Notes: generated from the sequence alone by a model not told the origin. Shown: positions 7,196 to 15,551, counted from the first letter of the stretch. The stretch: 26,585 bases of DNA from Lachnospiraceae bacterium UBA7729 (GCA_002482005.1 DLFD01000013.1:1-26585); one strand, 5' to 3'. A program made the numbers and translations.

Positions 7196-8058
7196 TGAAG
7201 ATGATGTCAGAGAATAATATTTTTCATCGTATTTCATTTTCTATAAAGCGAAAGATCATTCAGATCGTAGCCTTCGGTATCACAAATTCGCATATCGGAA
7301 ATTTCACGCAGGGAAAGATCTACACAGGAAAGTGGAAAAATTTCTGTGCGCCTGGACTTAACTGCTATTCCTGCCCGGCAGCCTCCTTCGCGTGCCCGAT
7401 CGGCGCGCTGCAGGCAGTGAACGGTTCGATGAACTTTGATCTGAGCTTCTATGTCACTGGATTTCTGCTTGCAATCGGTGTTCTGTTTGGACGTGCGATC
7501 TGTGGGTTTGCCTGCCCCTTCGGCTTAATCCAGGAGCTGCTGAACAAGATCCCTTCTCCGAAGAAAAAGCTTCCGGGATGGATGAAATATATCAAATATG
7601 CCATTCTTGTAATCTTCGTGCTCTGTCTGCCTGTCTTAGTCACGAATTATATGGGTGTCGGGAAGCCGGCCTTCTGCGAATTTATCTGTCCTGCCGGCAT
7701 GCTGGAGGGCTCTCTCCCACTTCTCAGCACGCATCCGGAGCTTCGCGCGACGATTGGTCCGATCTTTTCCATCAAGCTCTTGATGGTGATCATCACGATT
7801 GCCGGCTCAATCATTTTCCATCGGTTTTTCTGTAAGGTGTTCTGTCCGCTTGGTGCCATTTACGGTCTTTTGAACCGCTTCAGCTTCTTCCGACTTACAA
7901 TCGACAGGAATCTCTGCGTGAATTGCGGTAAGTGTGCAAGGGTGTGTAAAATGGATGTAGATCCGGTGAAAAACTGTGATAGTACCGAATGTATCCGCTG
8001 CGGCGCATGCGTGCATGCATGCCCGAAAAAGGCTCTCCGTCTCGGGTTTCAGAAGTGA
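7195..8058 (+). CDS. NapH/CcoG-like membrane polyferredoxin, 4Fe-4S binding
   Basis: This 287-residue protein has several membrane segments separated by cysteine motifs: CYSCPAASFACPIGA, CGFACPFGL, CEFICPAG, CKVFCPLGA. It ends with two classical 4Fe-4S motifs, CVNCGKCARVCK and CIRCGACVHACP. Such proteins pass electrons from cytoplasmic donors through or to the membrane. ATG at 7195 overlaps the stop of the CXXC gene as TGATG, indicating translational coupling; ATGs at 7201 and 7204 are also possible, and the in-frame ATG at 7168 lies inside the CXXC gene. Grouping with an extracytoplasmic thioredoxin suggests it feeds reducing power outwards, a role that CcdA/DsbD plays elsewhere. That role is inferred from context. 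Confidence 0.85.
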   Translation: MKMMSENNIFHRISFSIKRKIIQIVAFGITNSHIGNFTQGKIYTGKWKNFCAPGLNCYSCPAASFACPIGALQAVNGSMNFDLSFYVTGFLLAIGVLFGRAICGFACPFGLIQELLNKIPSPKKKLPGWMKYIKYAILVIFVLCLPVLVTNYMGVGKPAFCEFICPAGMLEGSLPLLSTHPELRATIGPIFSIKLLMVIITIAGSIIFHRFFCKVFCPLGAIYGLLNRFSFFRLTIDRNLCVNCGKCARVCKMDVDPVKNCDSTECIRCGACVHACPKKALRLGFQK

Positions 8059-8356
8059 TAATAAAGAGGTTTAAGGGGCTTTATAAGGATTTACCATAAC
8101 ATAAAGCCATTGATTCATGTGAATTAGGCCCTGGCGGGAGACGGTTTTCTGAATGAGATTGATTTTGATCTGATGATTTTTGAGAAAACGTAAATCCTGC
8201 TTAACGGCAGTTAAGATGCTGAAAAAACTTATGGAAGTGATCTGGTGGGAATAGCTACAGAGATTGCGATGTAATTTCGCTATTATCATGCTATACTAAT
8301 ATGTACAGTTGTTTTTTAGGGTACTCTTATCTTTATGAACGCCTGGAGGTGGTTGC
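8059..8356. other. Non-coding gap before the toxin-antitoxin genes
   Basis: About 300 AT-rich bases without a supportable gene. They hold an inverted repeat GGCTTTAT (8078-8085) with ATAAAGCC (8101-8108), perhaps a weak end structure for the polyferredoxin transcript, although no T-run follows. A second perfect pair, CTTAAC and GTTAAG (8200-8215), is present. The only promoter I can suggest is at 8289-8297. Confidence 0.4.
8289..8297 (+). promoter_or_regulatory. Extended -10 promoter of the toxin-antitoxin operon
   Basis: TGC followed by TATACT forms an extended -10 element 60 bases before the antitoxin start. No good -35 lies 16-18 bases upstream, which is common for extended -10 promoters. 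Confidence 0.45.
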
Positions 8357-8578
8357 ATGCCACAGATCGCTGAGGTTATCAAGAAACTACAAAATTTAAA
8401 TGAGGCGAATTATAAAACCGCAGTGGAGTTCATTTATTTTTTGAGCGATGCGCAGGAGAAGGAAACGTCCCCGGATAAAAAAATCAGAAGGAGCGGGCTG
8501 GGTAAGGGTATAATCAAGAGCCCTGAAGATTTGGATCAGTATAACGATGAAATTGCTGAATTGTTTGGGGTGGTATGA
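8357..8578 (+). CDS. Putative antitoxin of a PIN-domain toxin
   Basis: A 73-residue protein with an N-terminal helix (IAEVIKKLQNLNEANY) and a C-terminal GLGKGIIKSPEDLDQYNDEIAELF. The tail resembles the toxin-wrapping tail of small antitoxins paired with PIN toxins (VapB-like or DUF2281-like). It would neutralise the next gene's product and probably repress the pair. A strong GGAGGTGG lies 6 bases upstream of ATG, stronger than anything before the toxin, as expected for an antitoxin made in excess. The stop overlaps the toxin start (ATGA). The family assignment rests mainly on context. Confidence 0.7.
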   Translation: MPQIAEVIKKLQNLNEANYKTAVEFIYFLSDAQEKETSPDKKIRRSGLGKGIIKSPEDLDQYNDEIAELFGVV

Positions 8579-8982
8579 TGAGGCTTCTTCTGGACACGCA
8601 TATTTTGATCTGGTATCTTACAGAAGATGCCAGACTTTCATCCACTGCTATGAACTTGATAGATGACCCGGCAAACGAAGTCTTTTTCAGTCCGATTTCT
8701 GTTTGGGAGATCATGCTTAAGCATGCGGCTCATCCAGATAATGTTTCTTTTACAGGGAAACAATTCGCTGATTTGTGTATTGCATCGGGCATTGCAGAAC
8801 TGAATCTGAACCACAAACATGTGTTGGCTGCCGAAAGACTGCAACGGGATCCATTAGCAAAACCTCACAAGGATCCTTTTGACAGAATACTACTTGCGCA
8901 AGCGAAAGTTGAGGATCTGCGTTTTGTCTCGCACGACGCAATGCTGCCAGGCTACAACGAGCCATGCTTGCTGGGGGTCTGA
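8575..8982 (+). CDS. PIN-domain toxin, VapC-like ribonuclease
   Basis: A 135-residue PIN-domain protein. The acidic active-site residues are in place: Asp7 in LLLDTHILIW, Glu45 in VWEI, Asp100 and Asp103 in HKDPFDRILLAQA, and the late SHDAML. The full length is normal for a VapC toxin. Such enzymes cut RNA, often tRNA or rRNA, when the antitoxin is lost. ATG at 8575 overlaps the antitoxin stop; a second ATG at 8578 is equally possible. Confidence 0.87.
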   Translation: MMRLLLDTHILIWYLTEDARLSSTAMNLIDDPANEVFFSPISVWEIMLKHAAHPDNVSFTGKQFADLCIASGIAELNLNHKHVLAAERLQRDPLAKPHKDPFDRILLAQAKVEDLRFVSHDAMLPGYNEPCLLGV

Positions 8983-9052
8983 TCATAATGAAAGATACAG
9001 CATTGGTCACGGATTTTGAAAAAGTCGCATTCTGGTCGCATTTTTTCTAAAA

Positions 9053-9118
9053 ACATCGTGGAATGAATGAAATAGATGAAAATGATACTACATAATGTAG
9101 TCGGAATAATAGATAGCC
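9053..9118. repeat. Dispersed palindromic repeat, copy B
   Basis: Matches 111-178. This copy has the perfect palindrome ACTACAT-A-ATGTAGT at 9088-9102. It lies 70 bases after the toxin gene and points in the same direction as copy A. The remaining DNA up to 9242 shows no supportable gene. Confidence 0.55.
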
Positions 9119-9242
9119 ACAAAATATATTTGCAGCTATTGAGTTCGAATGATAAAGAAAAGCTCGGATTTCCTTGTAAAAGGGTTTTCCGGGCTCTCAT
9201 TTTACAGCAATCATTGGCTGCCAGCCCTGTTTTCTTATTTGA

Positions 9243-9857
9243 TCACATATATTTTTTCAGATATTGTTCAATCTTCTCATAGTAGACTTTCATCATCTCA
9301 GTATCATTTTGCAGACCATGTCCGGAATGCTCAAATACCAGATACTCGTGTGGTACATGGTGACTGGCAAGAGCCTGATCCAGTCTTATGGAAGCCGGGA
9401 AGGATTGCATCTTATCGTACTTTCCGTAAGCGAGAACGGACGGTACCGTATCATCTGTCACATTCAGCAGAGCGGAGATCGGCTTCATCAGTTCGTCATA
9501 TTCTTTGGTCCCGAACATGGCCGGGTCAACTTTCTCGCCTCTCATGACGGAGAACATGCCGGCTGCAGCTTCTCTGGTTTTCTCATCATCTTTATCCAGC
9601 CCAAAGCATCCCCAGTCTTCCGGATAGAAGGAGGATGGGCCGACTCTTCCGAAGACCATCTTCACCGGGACCGGCGCTTCTTTTGCATCCCGATAAGCAT
9701 AGATCATAGCCAGGCAATGGCCTGCGGAGCCGCCGGACATAGCCATTCTGTCGATGTGATAGCCAAGCTTTCCCGCTTCTTCCACCACCTTGGGCATGGC
9801 CTCTTTGATTTCCAGGATCTTCTGAAAGAAAAAAACTGGATGGATCCGTCTCTTCAT
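9243..9857 (-). pseudogene. N-terminally truncated alpha/beta hydrolase
   Basis: The 204-residue reading frame is homologous-looking only from about residue 13 on. It keeps the nucleophile elbow MSGGSAGH, the acid region LAYGKYDKM and the catalytic His in EHSGHGL, so it corresponds to the last two thirds of an alpha/beta hydrolase. The normal first part, including the oxyanion-hole strand, is absent. The first dozen residues (KRRIHPVFFFQ) look like accidental read-in. DNA just upstream on this strand gives no continuing frame that I can recognise. I read it as a remnant, although the ORF itself is open and starts with ATG. Confidence 0.65.
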
Positions 9858-9935
9858 GAATTCACGGCAAAGTTTGATTCATCCCTTCTGAGCCGGGTCG
9901 TGACGCCGGTCGCGGATATTTTCCCTATTATTGAC

Positions 9936-10044
9936 TTTCAAAAATTGAAAAACATCCTGATTTTGAAATCGTTGACAAATGGCCAAATACATTCTATTCT
10001 TTGTTTGCGATTTCAAAAAAAATAAATTTATTAAATTTTGAAAG
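9936..10044 (+). promoter_or_regulatory. Promoter of the ATPase gene with flanking inverted repeats
   Basis: TTGACA (9972-9977), 17 bases, TATTCT (9995-10000). The core promoter lies between the arms of a perfect 11-bp inverted repeat, TTTTGAAATCG (9961-9971) and CGATTTCAAAA (10008-10018). Further copies of the same word occur as the palindrome TTTCAA-AAA-TTGAAA (9936-9950) and as TTTTGAAAG (10036-10044). The array looks like operator sites for a dimeric regulator. GAAAG at 10040-10044 is the probable ribosome site. Confidence 0.6.
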
Positions 10045-10053
10045 TGTGTATGG

Positions 10054-11244
10054 ATGAAGCAGATAGAGCGACCAATGTATCTGAACAGGCTGAAGAGATT
10101 GAAGGGAACGCCGGATATTAAGGTGATTACAGGAATCAGGCGAAGCGGTAAATCTGAACTTATGAAAGCTTATATTTCATATATTCAGCAGGCGGAACCA
10201 GACAGCAATGTTATGTATGTCGATCTGATGGATCTGGATTCAGAGCCGCTGAAGGAATACCATGCGCTTTATCGGTATTTTATGGATCAGTATCAGGATG
10301 GAGTAAATAATTATGTGCTGATTGATGAGGTACAGCTTTGTGACCATTTCGAGCTTGCTGTAAACAGCCTTTACAATAAGGGAATATTTGATATCTATAT
10401 TACCGGATCGAATGCATTCATGCTCAGCAGTGACCTGGCTACTCTGTTTACTGGAAGATTTATTGAAATGCATGTGTATCCATTCAGCTTTTCAGAATAT
10501 CTGGCGTATACAGACATAGGAGATGCGGATTTTGCATTTGATCAGTATGTGCTGACAGGAGGGATGCCTGGTTCCTATCTTTATGAGAATGAACGTGATC
10601 GTATGGACTATATTCGCGGAATATTTAATACCATCATCACGCGTGATCTTAAACAGAAATACAGGCTCCCTGATGATACTTCTTTGATTAAGACGGCTGA
10701 TTTTATGCTGAATAATATTGGGAATCTGACATCGACGAATGGAATCAGCAACGTCTTAAAGACCGAGAGAGCATCTGCAAACCATGTAACGATCGGAAAC
10801 TATATTGAATACCTTTGCAGAGCGTTTTTGTTTTATAAGGTACAAAGATATGATATCAAAGGTAAAGAAATATTGAAAACGCTTGAGAAGTATTACCAGG
10901 TTGATGCCAGCTTTCGATATGCAAGGCTGGGAAGAAGGAATCTGGATTACGGCAGGCAATATGAAAACCTGGTTGCGCTGGAACTCTTAAGAAGAGGCTA
11001 TTCGGTCTATGTTGGAAAGTTATACCAGAAAGAAATAGATTTTGTCGCTATGGATGCAGAAAAAAAGATTTATATTCAGGTGAGCGATGATATCAGCAGC
11101 GAAAAGACTCTGGAAAGAGAGAAGGCACCGCTCTTTTCAATCAGGGATGCTTATCCGAAGATTATTCTTGCGAGAACAAAACATCCGCGCTATGACCTGG
11201 ATGGAATTCAGGTAATGGATATCGCCAGATGGCTTAAAGGATAG
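10054..11244 (+). CDS. AAA ATPase with DUF4143 C-terminal domain
   Basis: A 396-residue protein of the AAA_14/DUF4143 type. Walker A is GIRRSGKS (27-34) and Walker B is YVLIDEVQ (Asp91-Glu92). A sensor-like YITGSNAFMLSSDLATLFTG and YPFSFSEYL follow, both typical of the family. The C-terminal part carries a nuclease-like EIDFVAM segment preceded by ALELLRRGYSVYVGK. Biological role in bacteria is poorly defined; these genes are scattered and often near accessory DNA. It uses TAG as its stop (11242-11244), the only complete gene in the window to do so. Codons are AT-richer than in neighbours, which suggests transfer. Confidence 0.87.
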   Translation: MKQIERPMYLNRLKRLKGTPDIKVITGIRRSGKSELMKAYISYIQQAEPDSNVMYVDLMDLDSEPLKEYHALYRYFMDQYQDGVNNYVLIDEVQLCDHFELAVNSLYNKGIFDIYITGSNAFMLSSDLATLFTGRFIEMHVYPFSFSEYLAYTDIGDADFAFDQYVLTGGMPGSYLYENERDRMDYIRGIFNTIITRDLKQKYRLPDDTSLIKTADFMLNNIGNLTSTNGISNVLKTERASANHVTIGNYIEYLCRAFLFYKVQRYDIKGKEILKTLEKYYQVDASFRYARLGRRNLDYGRQYENLVALELLRRGYSVYVGKLYQKEIDFVAMDAEKKIYIQVSDDISSEKTLEREKAPLFSIRDAYPKIILARTKHPRYDLDGIQVMDIARWLKG

Positions 11245-11363
11245 GATGCTTACCGAACAGCCTGATAACATGTCAAATAAAAAAGAGTAAGAATCTTTCC
11301 TATGTAGCAGGGGAGACGAACGCTCGAAGGACTTGAGAAGACTGGGCTGCGGTAAGAGCCGGT

Positions 11364-12977
11364 TTACAGCTGGCCGGCGAAGATCCGGATGATGGAGTAC
11401 TTCAGGTTGAAGAAGAACCCGAATTTTGCTTCGCTGGCCGTGATCTCCCGGCATTTTTTCAAGGTATCAGTTAAGTCTTTTTTCACATCCATGACCTTCT
11501 TTGATCCAACCAGGCAGGTCCCGTTCTCAAAGTGCAGATACAGGCTCCGGTAATCGAGGTTGATCGTTCCGACGGTCGCGATGCGGTCATCGGAAACAAA
11601 GACTTTCGCATGGACAAATCCTGGCGTGTACTCGAAGATCCGGACGCCGGTCTGCGTGAGCACTTCGTAGAAGGACCTTGTGACGCCCCAGACTGTTTTC
11701 TTGTCCGGAATGCCCGGCGTGATGATGCGCACGTCAACACCGCGGGCGGCAGCAAGGGAAAGAGCATTCACGAACTCGTTGTCCAGGATCAGGTATGGCG
11801 TCATGATGTAGCAGTACCGTTTTGCCTCATTCAGAATATTCATGTAGACATCCTGGCCGACATGGGCCTGGTCAAGCGGAGTGTCCGCGTAGGGAATAAT
11901 GTAGCCGTCGGAGGGGGCTGCAGTTTCCTCGGAAGACCTCCCAGTGTCTGCCGCACTTCCGTCCGTCAGCCCGTTTCCGGATACTGCCGGGATGGGGGCT
12001 ATGCTATAAGCTGCCCGGAACTTCGTGAAATCTTCCTCCTGCCCTGAAAGCGCCTGCCAGTGGGTCAGGAACATGACTGTATAGGACCAGACTGCTTCCC
12101 CGCGGATACGGATGACGTTGTCCTTCCAGTGGCCGAAGCGGACGATTGCATTGATGTATTCATCTGCCAGATTGATACCGCCCGAGAAGGCGACTTCTCC
12201 ATCGATGACAAGGATCTTCCGGTGGTCGCGGTGGTTCATGATGGCGCCGAGGACCGGAGAGATCCGGTTGAAGGGGATGCAGCGGATCCCTTCCTGCTCA
12301 AGGGTCTTTGCGTAGGACATGGGAAGAGTCGAAAAGCTGCCCAGATCGTCGTACATGACGCGGACATCCAGACCTTCCTGCGCCTTCTGCTTCAGAATCT
12401 CATGCATGCTGTCCCACATCTGCCCGCGGGCGATGATAAAGTATTCAAGGAAAATGAACTTCCGTGCTTTCTTCATCTCCTCCAGGATGACAGGGAAGCC
12501 CTCATCTCCGAGCGGATAGTAGTCAAAGCCGCCTTCAGGGTTCCGGTAGACGGGGAAGCCTGCATGACGGCTCAGATAGGTCAGCTGCCCGCTGCAGAGC
12601 GGCTCTTCCTCACAGGCCTGAGCAAAGACTTTTTCATCGTCCTGTTTCTGGTAGTACCGGGCACATTTGGTCGTCGACTGGGCCAGCTTCCGGGTCTCTT
12701 TGCTGGTGATCAGGCTGGACCCGAGAAAGACGAAGAAGGCGGTGCCTAAGACCGGGAAGAGCATGATGACGAAGATCCACATCAGGTCAGAGGCGAGATG
12801 GCGGCTTGCGCGCACGATCTCAAGGACGATCAGGACGCCGATCAGGCGAAGAAGGCCGGCGATCCAGCCGGCTACGCCGCCAAGCCAGTTTGCCAGAGCC
12901 ATGATGAGAAGTATCTCGCCAAGAACAGTGACGATCATCATCGTTGAGCGATTGAAAAGGAGTCTGCGGATTTTCAT
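11364..12977 (-). CDS. Cardiolipin synthase-like phospholipase D family protein
   Basis: This 537-residue membrane protein has two or three N-terminal transmembrane helices and two PLD catalytic motifs: HRKILVID (His252, Lys254, Asp259) and HAKVFVSD (His456, Lys458, Asp463). Each is followed by the usual GGINLADEY and GTINLDYRS stretches. It would join two phosphatidylglycerols to cardiolipin. A Ser/Gly/Ala-rich insert of ~30 residues (about 329-359) separates the two PLD halves. ATG at 12977 is preferred because GGGGG lies about 10 bases upstream; a TTG at 13055 would add 26 residues and has no ribosome site. It is oriented against both neighbours and is probably a single-gene transcript. 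Confidence 0.88.
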   Translation of the reverse strand: MKIRRLLFNRSTMMIVTVLGEILLIMALANWLGGVAGWIAGLLRLIGVLIVLEIVRASRHLASDLMWIFVIMLFPVLGTAFFVFLGSSLITSKETRKLAQSTTKCARYYQKQDDEKVFAQACEEEPLCSGQLTYLSRHAGFPVYRNPEGGFDYYPLGDEGFPVILEEMKKARKFIFLEYFIIARGQMWDSMHEILKQKAQEGLDVRVMYDDLGSFSTLPMSYAKTLEQEGIRCIPFNRISPVLGAIMNHRDHRKILVIDGEVAFSGGINLADEYINAIVRFGHWKDNVIRIRGEAVWSYTVMFLTHWQALSGQEEDFTKFRAAYSIAPIPAVSGNGLTDGSAADTGRSSEETAAPSDGYIIPYADTPLDQAHVGQDVYMNILNEAKRYCYIMTPYLILDNEFVNALSLAAARGVDVRIITPGIPDKKTVWGVTRSFYEVLTQTGVRIFEYTPGFVHAKVFVSDDRIATVGTINLDYRSLYLHFENGTCLVGSKKVMDVKKDLTDTLKKCREITASEAKFGFFFNLKYSIIRIFAGQL

Positions 12978-13202
12978 GGAGTCATACCCCCGGACAAGAA
13001 TGAAATCATGGATGCCGACCGCTGCGGCAGTTAAAACGCGGCGAAACGATTCCAAGGCAAGAACAGCAATCCCATCATACTACTTTTCTGTCCCCTTTGC
13101 CAGGCGGGTTTCTTTTTGTGCAGGCGACCGGTGCAAAGCAGCGAAGCACTCCGTGCGTCAAAGTGAGTGACAAAAGGGGCTTTGGGCATACCACTCACCT
13201 AC
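12978..13202. other. Divergent intergenic region with inverted repeats
   Basis: It contains CCCCTTT (13092-13098) with AAAGGGG (13173-13179), the hairpin GCAC-tcc-GTGC (13146-13156), and GTGAGT (13163-13168) with ACTCAC (13193-13198). A -10-like TATGAT for the minus-strand cardiolipin synthase gene is at 13079-13074, with no good -35. No gene is supported here. Confidence 0.4.
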
Positions 13203-13232
13203 TTGTGCCCGTCATGCCGGCAGGATTATAAT
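13203..13232 (+). promoter_or_regulatory. Promoter of the arginine deiminase gene
   Basis: TTGTGC (13203-13208), 18 bases, TATAAT (13227-13232). The perfect -10 lies 50 bases before the start codon. Confidence 0.55.
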
Positions 13233-13281
13233 CTACAGGAAAGGCGGAATTTACTGCCAGCAGCAGGGAAGGAGGCACGGC

Positions 13282-14505
13282 ATGAAGGGAATCAATATCC
13301 GAAGCGAGATCAAACCTCTTAAGAAAGTGATGCTCCATCGGCCTGGCAAGGAACTGTTAAGCCTTACGCCCGACAGATTGAAAGAACTTCTGTTTGATGA
13401 TATTCCTTATCTGAAGGCAGCTCAGCAGGAGCATGATACATTTGCCCAGATCCTGAGAGACAACGGGTGCCAGATCGTCTATCTGGAGGACCTGATGACA
13501 GAAGCTCTCGATCTTCATCCGGAAGCCGTGGATGAGTTCATCGACCAGTGGCTGAAGGAAGGAAATATCAGGACTAGCAAATGGAGAGATCGGCTTCATG
13601 AATATCTCTGGGGGAACTATCAGGGCAAGGAGCTTGTTCTCAAGACTATGGAAGGAATTACCCTGGCGGAGATGGGAGACGTCCACGCCTATTCCCTGGA
13701 GGACAGGATCACGATGCCGGACGACATGATCGTCCCTCCTATGCCGAACCTCTACTTCACAAGAGACCCCTTTGCTTCTATAGGGACAGGAGTCTCTCTG
13801 AGCAAGATGCATTACCAGACCAGAAGACGTGAGACGATCTACGCGGAGTATATCTTCCGCTACCATCCGGACTTTCGGGATGTAAAGCACTACTATGACC
13901 GGACCATGCATGCCAGCATAGAGGGCGGAGATATCCTGAACCTGACGGAGTCCGTGCTTGCGATCGGCATATCGGAGCGCACTTCGCCGGACGCCATAGA
14001 GACGGTATCCAGGAATATCTTTCAGGACCCGGATTCGAAGATCCGCACCATCCTTGCTTTCCGGATCCCGGAAAAGCGTGCATTCATGCACCTGGACACG
14101 GTCTTTACCGCTGTGGATGTGAATAAATACACTGTTCATCCGCAGATCCTGGGACCTCTCGAGATCTATGAGATCACCCAGGATGATGCCCCGGGTGATC
14201 TTCGCATCAGACAGGTGGATGGGACCTTGAAGGAGATCCTTGAGACCTATACCGGAATGGACCGGGTGGAACTGATCCCCTGCGGAGGAGGCGATCTGAT
14301 CGCTGCTGCCAGGGAACAGTGGAGTGACGGTTCCAATACCCTCTGTATCGCGCCGGGCAGAATCGTCACCTATTCCCGCAACGCGATCACAAACCGGGTG
14401 CTTCGGGAGAATGGCCTCGAGGTCATCGAGATGCCGAGCGCCGAGCTGTCAAGAGGGCGCGGGGGTCCGCGCTGCATGTCCATGCCTCTGTGGAGGGAAG
14501 ACTAA
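13282..14505 (+). CDS. arcA: Arginine deiminase
   Basis: This 407-residue enzyme hydrolyses arginine to citrulline and ammonia (EC 3.5.3.6), the first step of the arginine deiminase pathway. Family motifs run through the protein: LHRPGKELLSLTP near the start, PMPNLYFTRDPFASIG, SIEGGDIL, HLDTVFTAVD (catalytic His region), and the end GRGGPRCMSMPLWRED with nucleophile Cys398. Length is that of the bacterial family. Strong ribosome site AAGGAGG. It has its own promoter and a terminator right after the stop. Ornithine carbamoyltransferase and carbamate kinase, usually beside it, are absent from the window, so the rest of the pathway must lie elsewhere or the enzyme serves mainly for ammonia release or acid resistance. 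Confidence 0.95.
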   Translation: MKGINIRSEIKPLKKVMLHRPGKELLSLTPDRLKELLFDDIPYLKAAQQEHDTFAQILRDNGCQIVYLEDLMTEALDLHPEAVDEFIDQWLKEGNIRTSKWRDRLHEYLWGNYQGKELVLKTMEGITLAEMGDVHAYSLEDRITMPDDMIVPPMPNLYFTRDPFASIGTGVSLSKMHYQTRRRETIYAEYIFRYHPDFRDVKHYYDRTMHASIEGGDILNLTESVLAIGISERTSPDAIETVSRNIFQDPDSKIRTILAFRIPEKRAFMHLDTVFTAVDVNKYTVHPQILGPLEIYEITQDDAPGDLRIRQVDGTLKEILETYTGMDRVELIPCGGGDLIAAAREQWSDGSNTLCIAPGRIVTYSRNAITNRVLRENGLEVIEMPSAELSRGRGGPRCMSMPLWRED

Positions 14506-14529
14506 GGGACCTGAGGGCCAGGTCCCTTT
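14506..14529 (+). terminator. Terminator of the arginine deiminase gene
   Basis: GGGACCT (14506-14512) pairs with AGGTCCC (14520-14526), followed by TTT. It starts directly after the stop codon. The T-run is short. Confidence 0.6.
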
Positions 14530-14708
14530 GAGCCGGCGGAAAAGAATGTCCGTCTGATCTATATTCCCGGGGAAGTAGACCGGGAGACGGGACACGCACG
14601 ATTTTTTCGAAAATTTTACATCCGCATAAGGGATGACTTTACAAACTTTTTTTACAATAGCACAAGTTCACATAGGTGTTTTCAGAAAGTACAGAAAGTC
14701 GATTCCAT
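14530..14708 (+). other. Leader region of the sugar transport operon
   Basis: The words TTTACA occur three times on the + strand (14615, 14638 and 14651), the last as part of TTTACAAT, which can serve as a -10 (TACAAT, 14653-14658) without a good -35. A palindrome TTTTCGAAAA lies at 14604-14613. No gene is seen. The promoter of the operon is probably here but I cannot fix it. Confidence 0.35.
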
Positions 14709-15551
14709 ATGTCGGTCAAGCGTTTCACATTCTGGGATGTGCTGAAGATCATCGGCGTCATCCTGGTCCTCTTTATCGCAATCTTTCCGATCTACTGGCT
14801 TGTTGCCATGTCGATCCGCCCGATGAGCGAGATGACAGGGCACATCTCCGTGATCCCCCATTCCCTGACAGGAGAGCACTTCAGAAGTCTTTTCACTGAA
14901 AATGGTTTTGGCCATGCTCTCATCAACAGCCTGCAGACGACTCTGATCTCACTTGTTATCTCACTGGCGGTCGGAATCAGTGCAGCCTACGTCCTGTCGA
15001 GAAAAAGATTTCAGTTCGGCCTGAAAAAGCCGCTCACTCTCTGGGTGCTGCTGGTCCGTATCCTTCCGCCGATCGCTTTTACAGTCCCTCTCTATACGAT
15101 GTTCTCGAAAATTGGAATCCTGAATTCCAAGGCTCCGATCATCTTCGCCTGTGTACTGATCAACATTCCGCTGATCATCTGGTTTCTGCTTTCCTTCTTC
15201 CAGAGCCTTCCGGAAGATATGGAGGAGTCCGCAGCCATCGACGGCGCGACCGAGTGGCAGATGTTCACGAAGATCGTACTTCCGCTGGTTCTTCCGGGAA
15301 TCGCGGCAGTTGCCATGCTTTCCTTCATGTACGCATGGAATGAGTATACCTACAGCATCATTTTTGTACAGTCCCCGGACAACTACACAGTCCCGCTTCA
15401 GCTGGCCATCCTCAATACAGAGGATAATCTGACCAACTTCGGACTTGTCGCCGCAGGCGGAGTGATCTCCGTTATCCCGGTCACCTTCTTTGTCATCTTC
15501 GCGCAGAATTTCCTGATCTCAGGCCTGTCGAGCGGAGCAGTCAAGAGCTGA
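14709..15551 (+). CDS. Carbohydrate ABC transporter permease, MalG type
   Basis: A 280-residue inner component of a sugar importer with six hydrophobic segments. The MalG-type N-terminus FPIYWLVAMSIRP is visible, as is the EAA loop that contacts the ATPase, EESAAIDGATEWQMFTKIVLPLVLPG (written from about residue 170). ATG at 14709 is chosen by family alignment; a GTG at 14676 is in frame, and neither has a strong ribosome site. It precedes the binding protein and the MalF-type permease, an order different from the usual binding protein-F-G. The ATPase is not in the window, so a shared MsiK/MalK-type ATPase is likely. Confidence 0.88.
   Translation: MSVKRFTFWDVLKIIGVILVLFIAIFPIYWLVAMSIRPMSEMTGHISVIPHSLTGEHFRSLFTENGFGHALINSLQTTLISLVISLAVGISAAYVLSRKRFQFGLKKPLTLWVLLVRILPPIAFTVPLYTMFSKIGILNSKAPIIFACVLINIPLIIWFLLSFFQSLPEDMEESAAIDGATEWQMFTKIVLPLVLPGIAAVAMLSFMYAWNEYTYSIIFVQSPDNYTVPLQLAILNTEDNLTNFGLVAAGGVISVIPVTFFVIFAQNFLISGLSSGAVKS

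Noticed and set aside
9264..10025. 253-residue + strand frame opposite the truncated hydrolase
   Set aside because: The minus-strand frame has hydrolase motifs (GGSAGH, GKYDK, HSGHG); the + strand frame has none and runs over the ATPase promoter.
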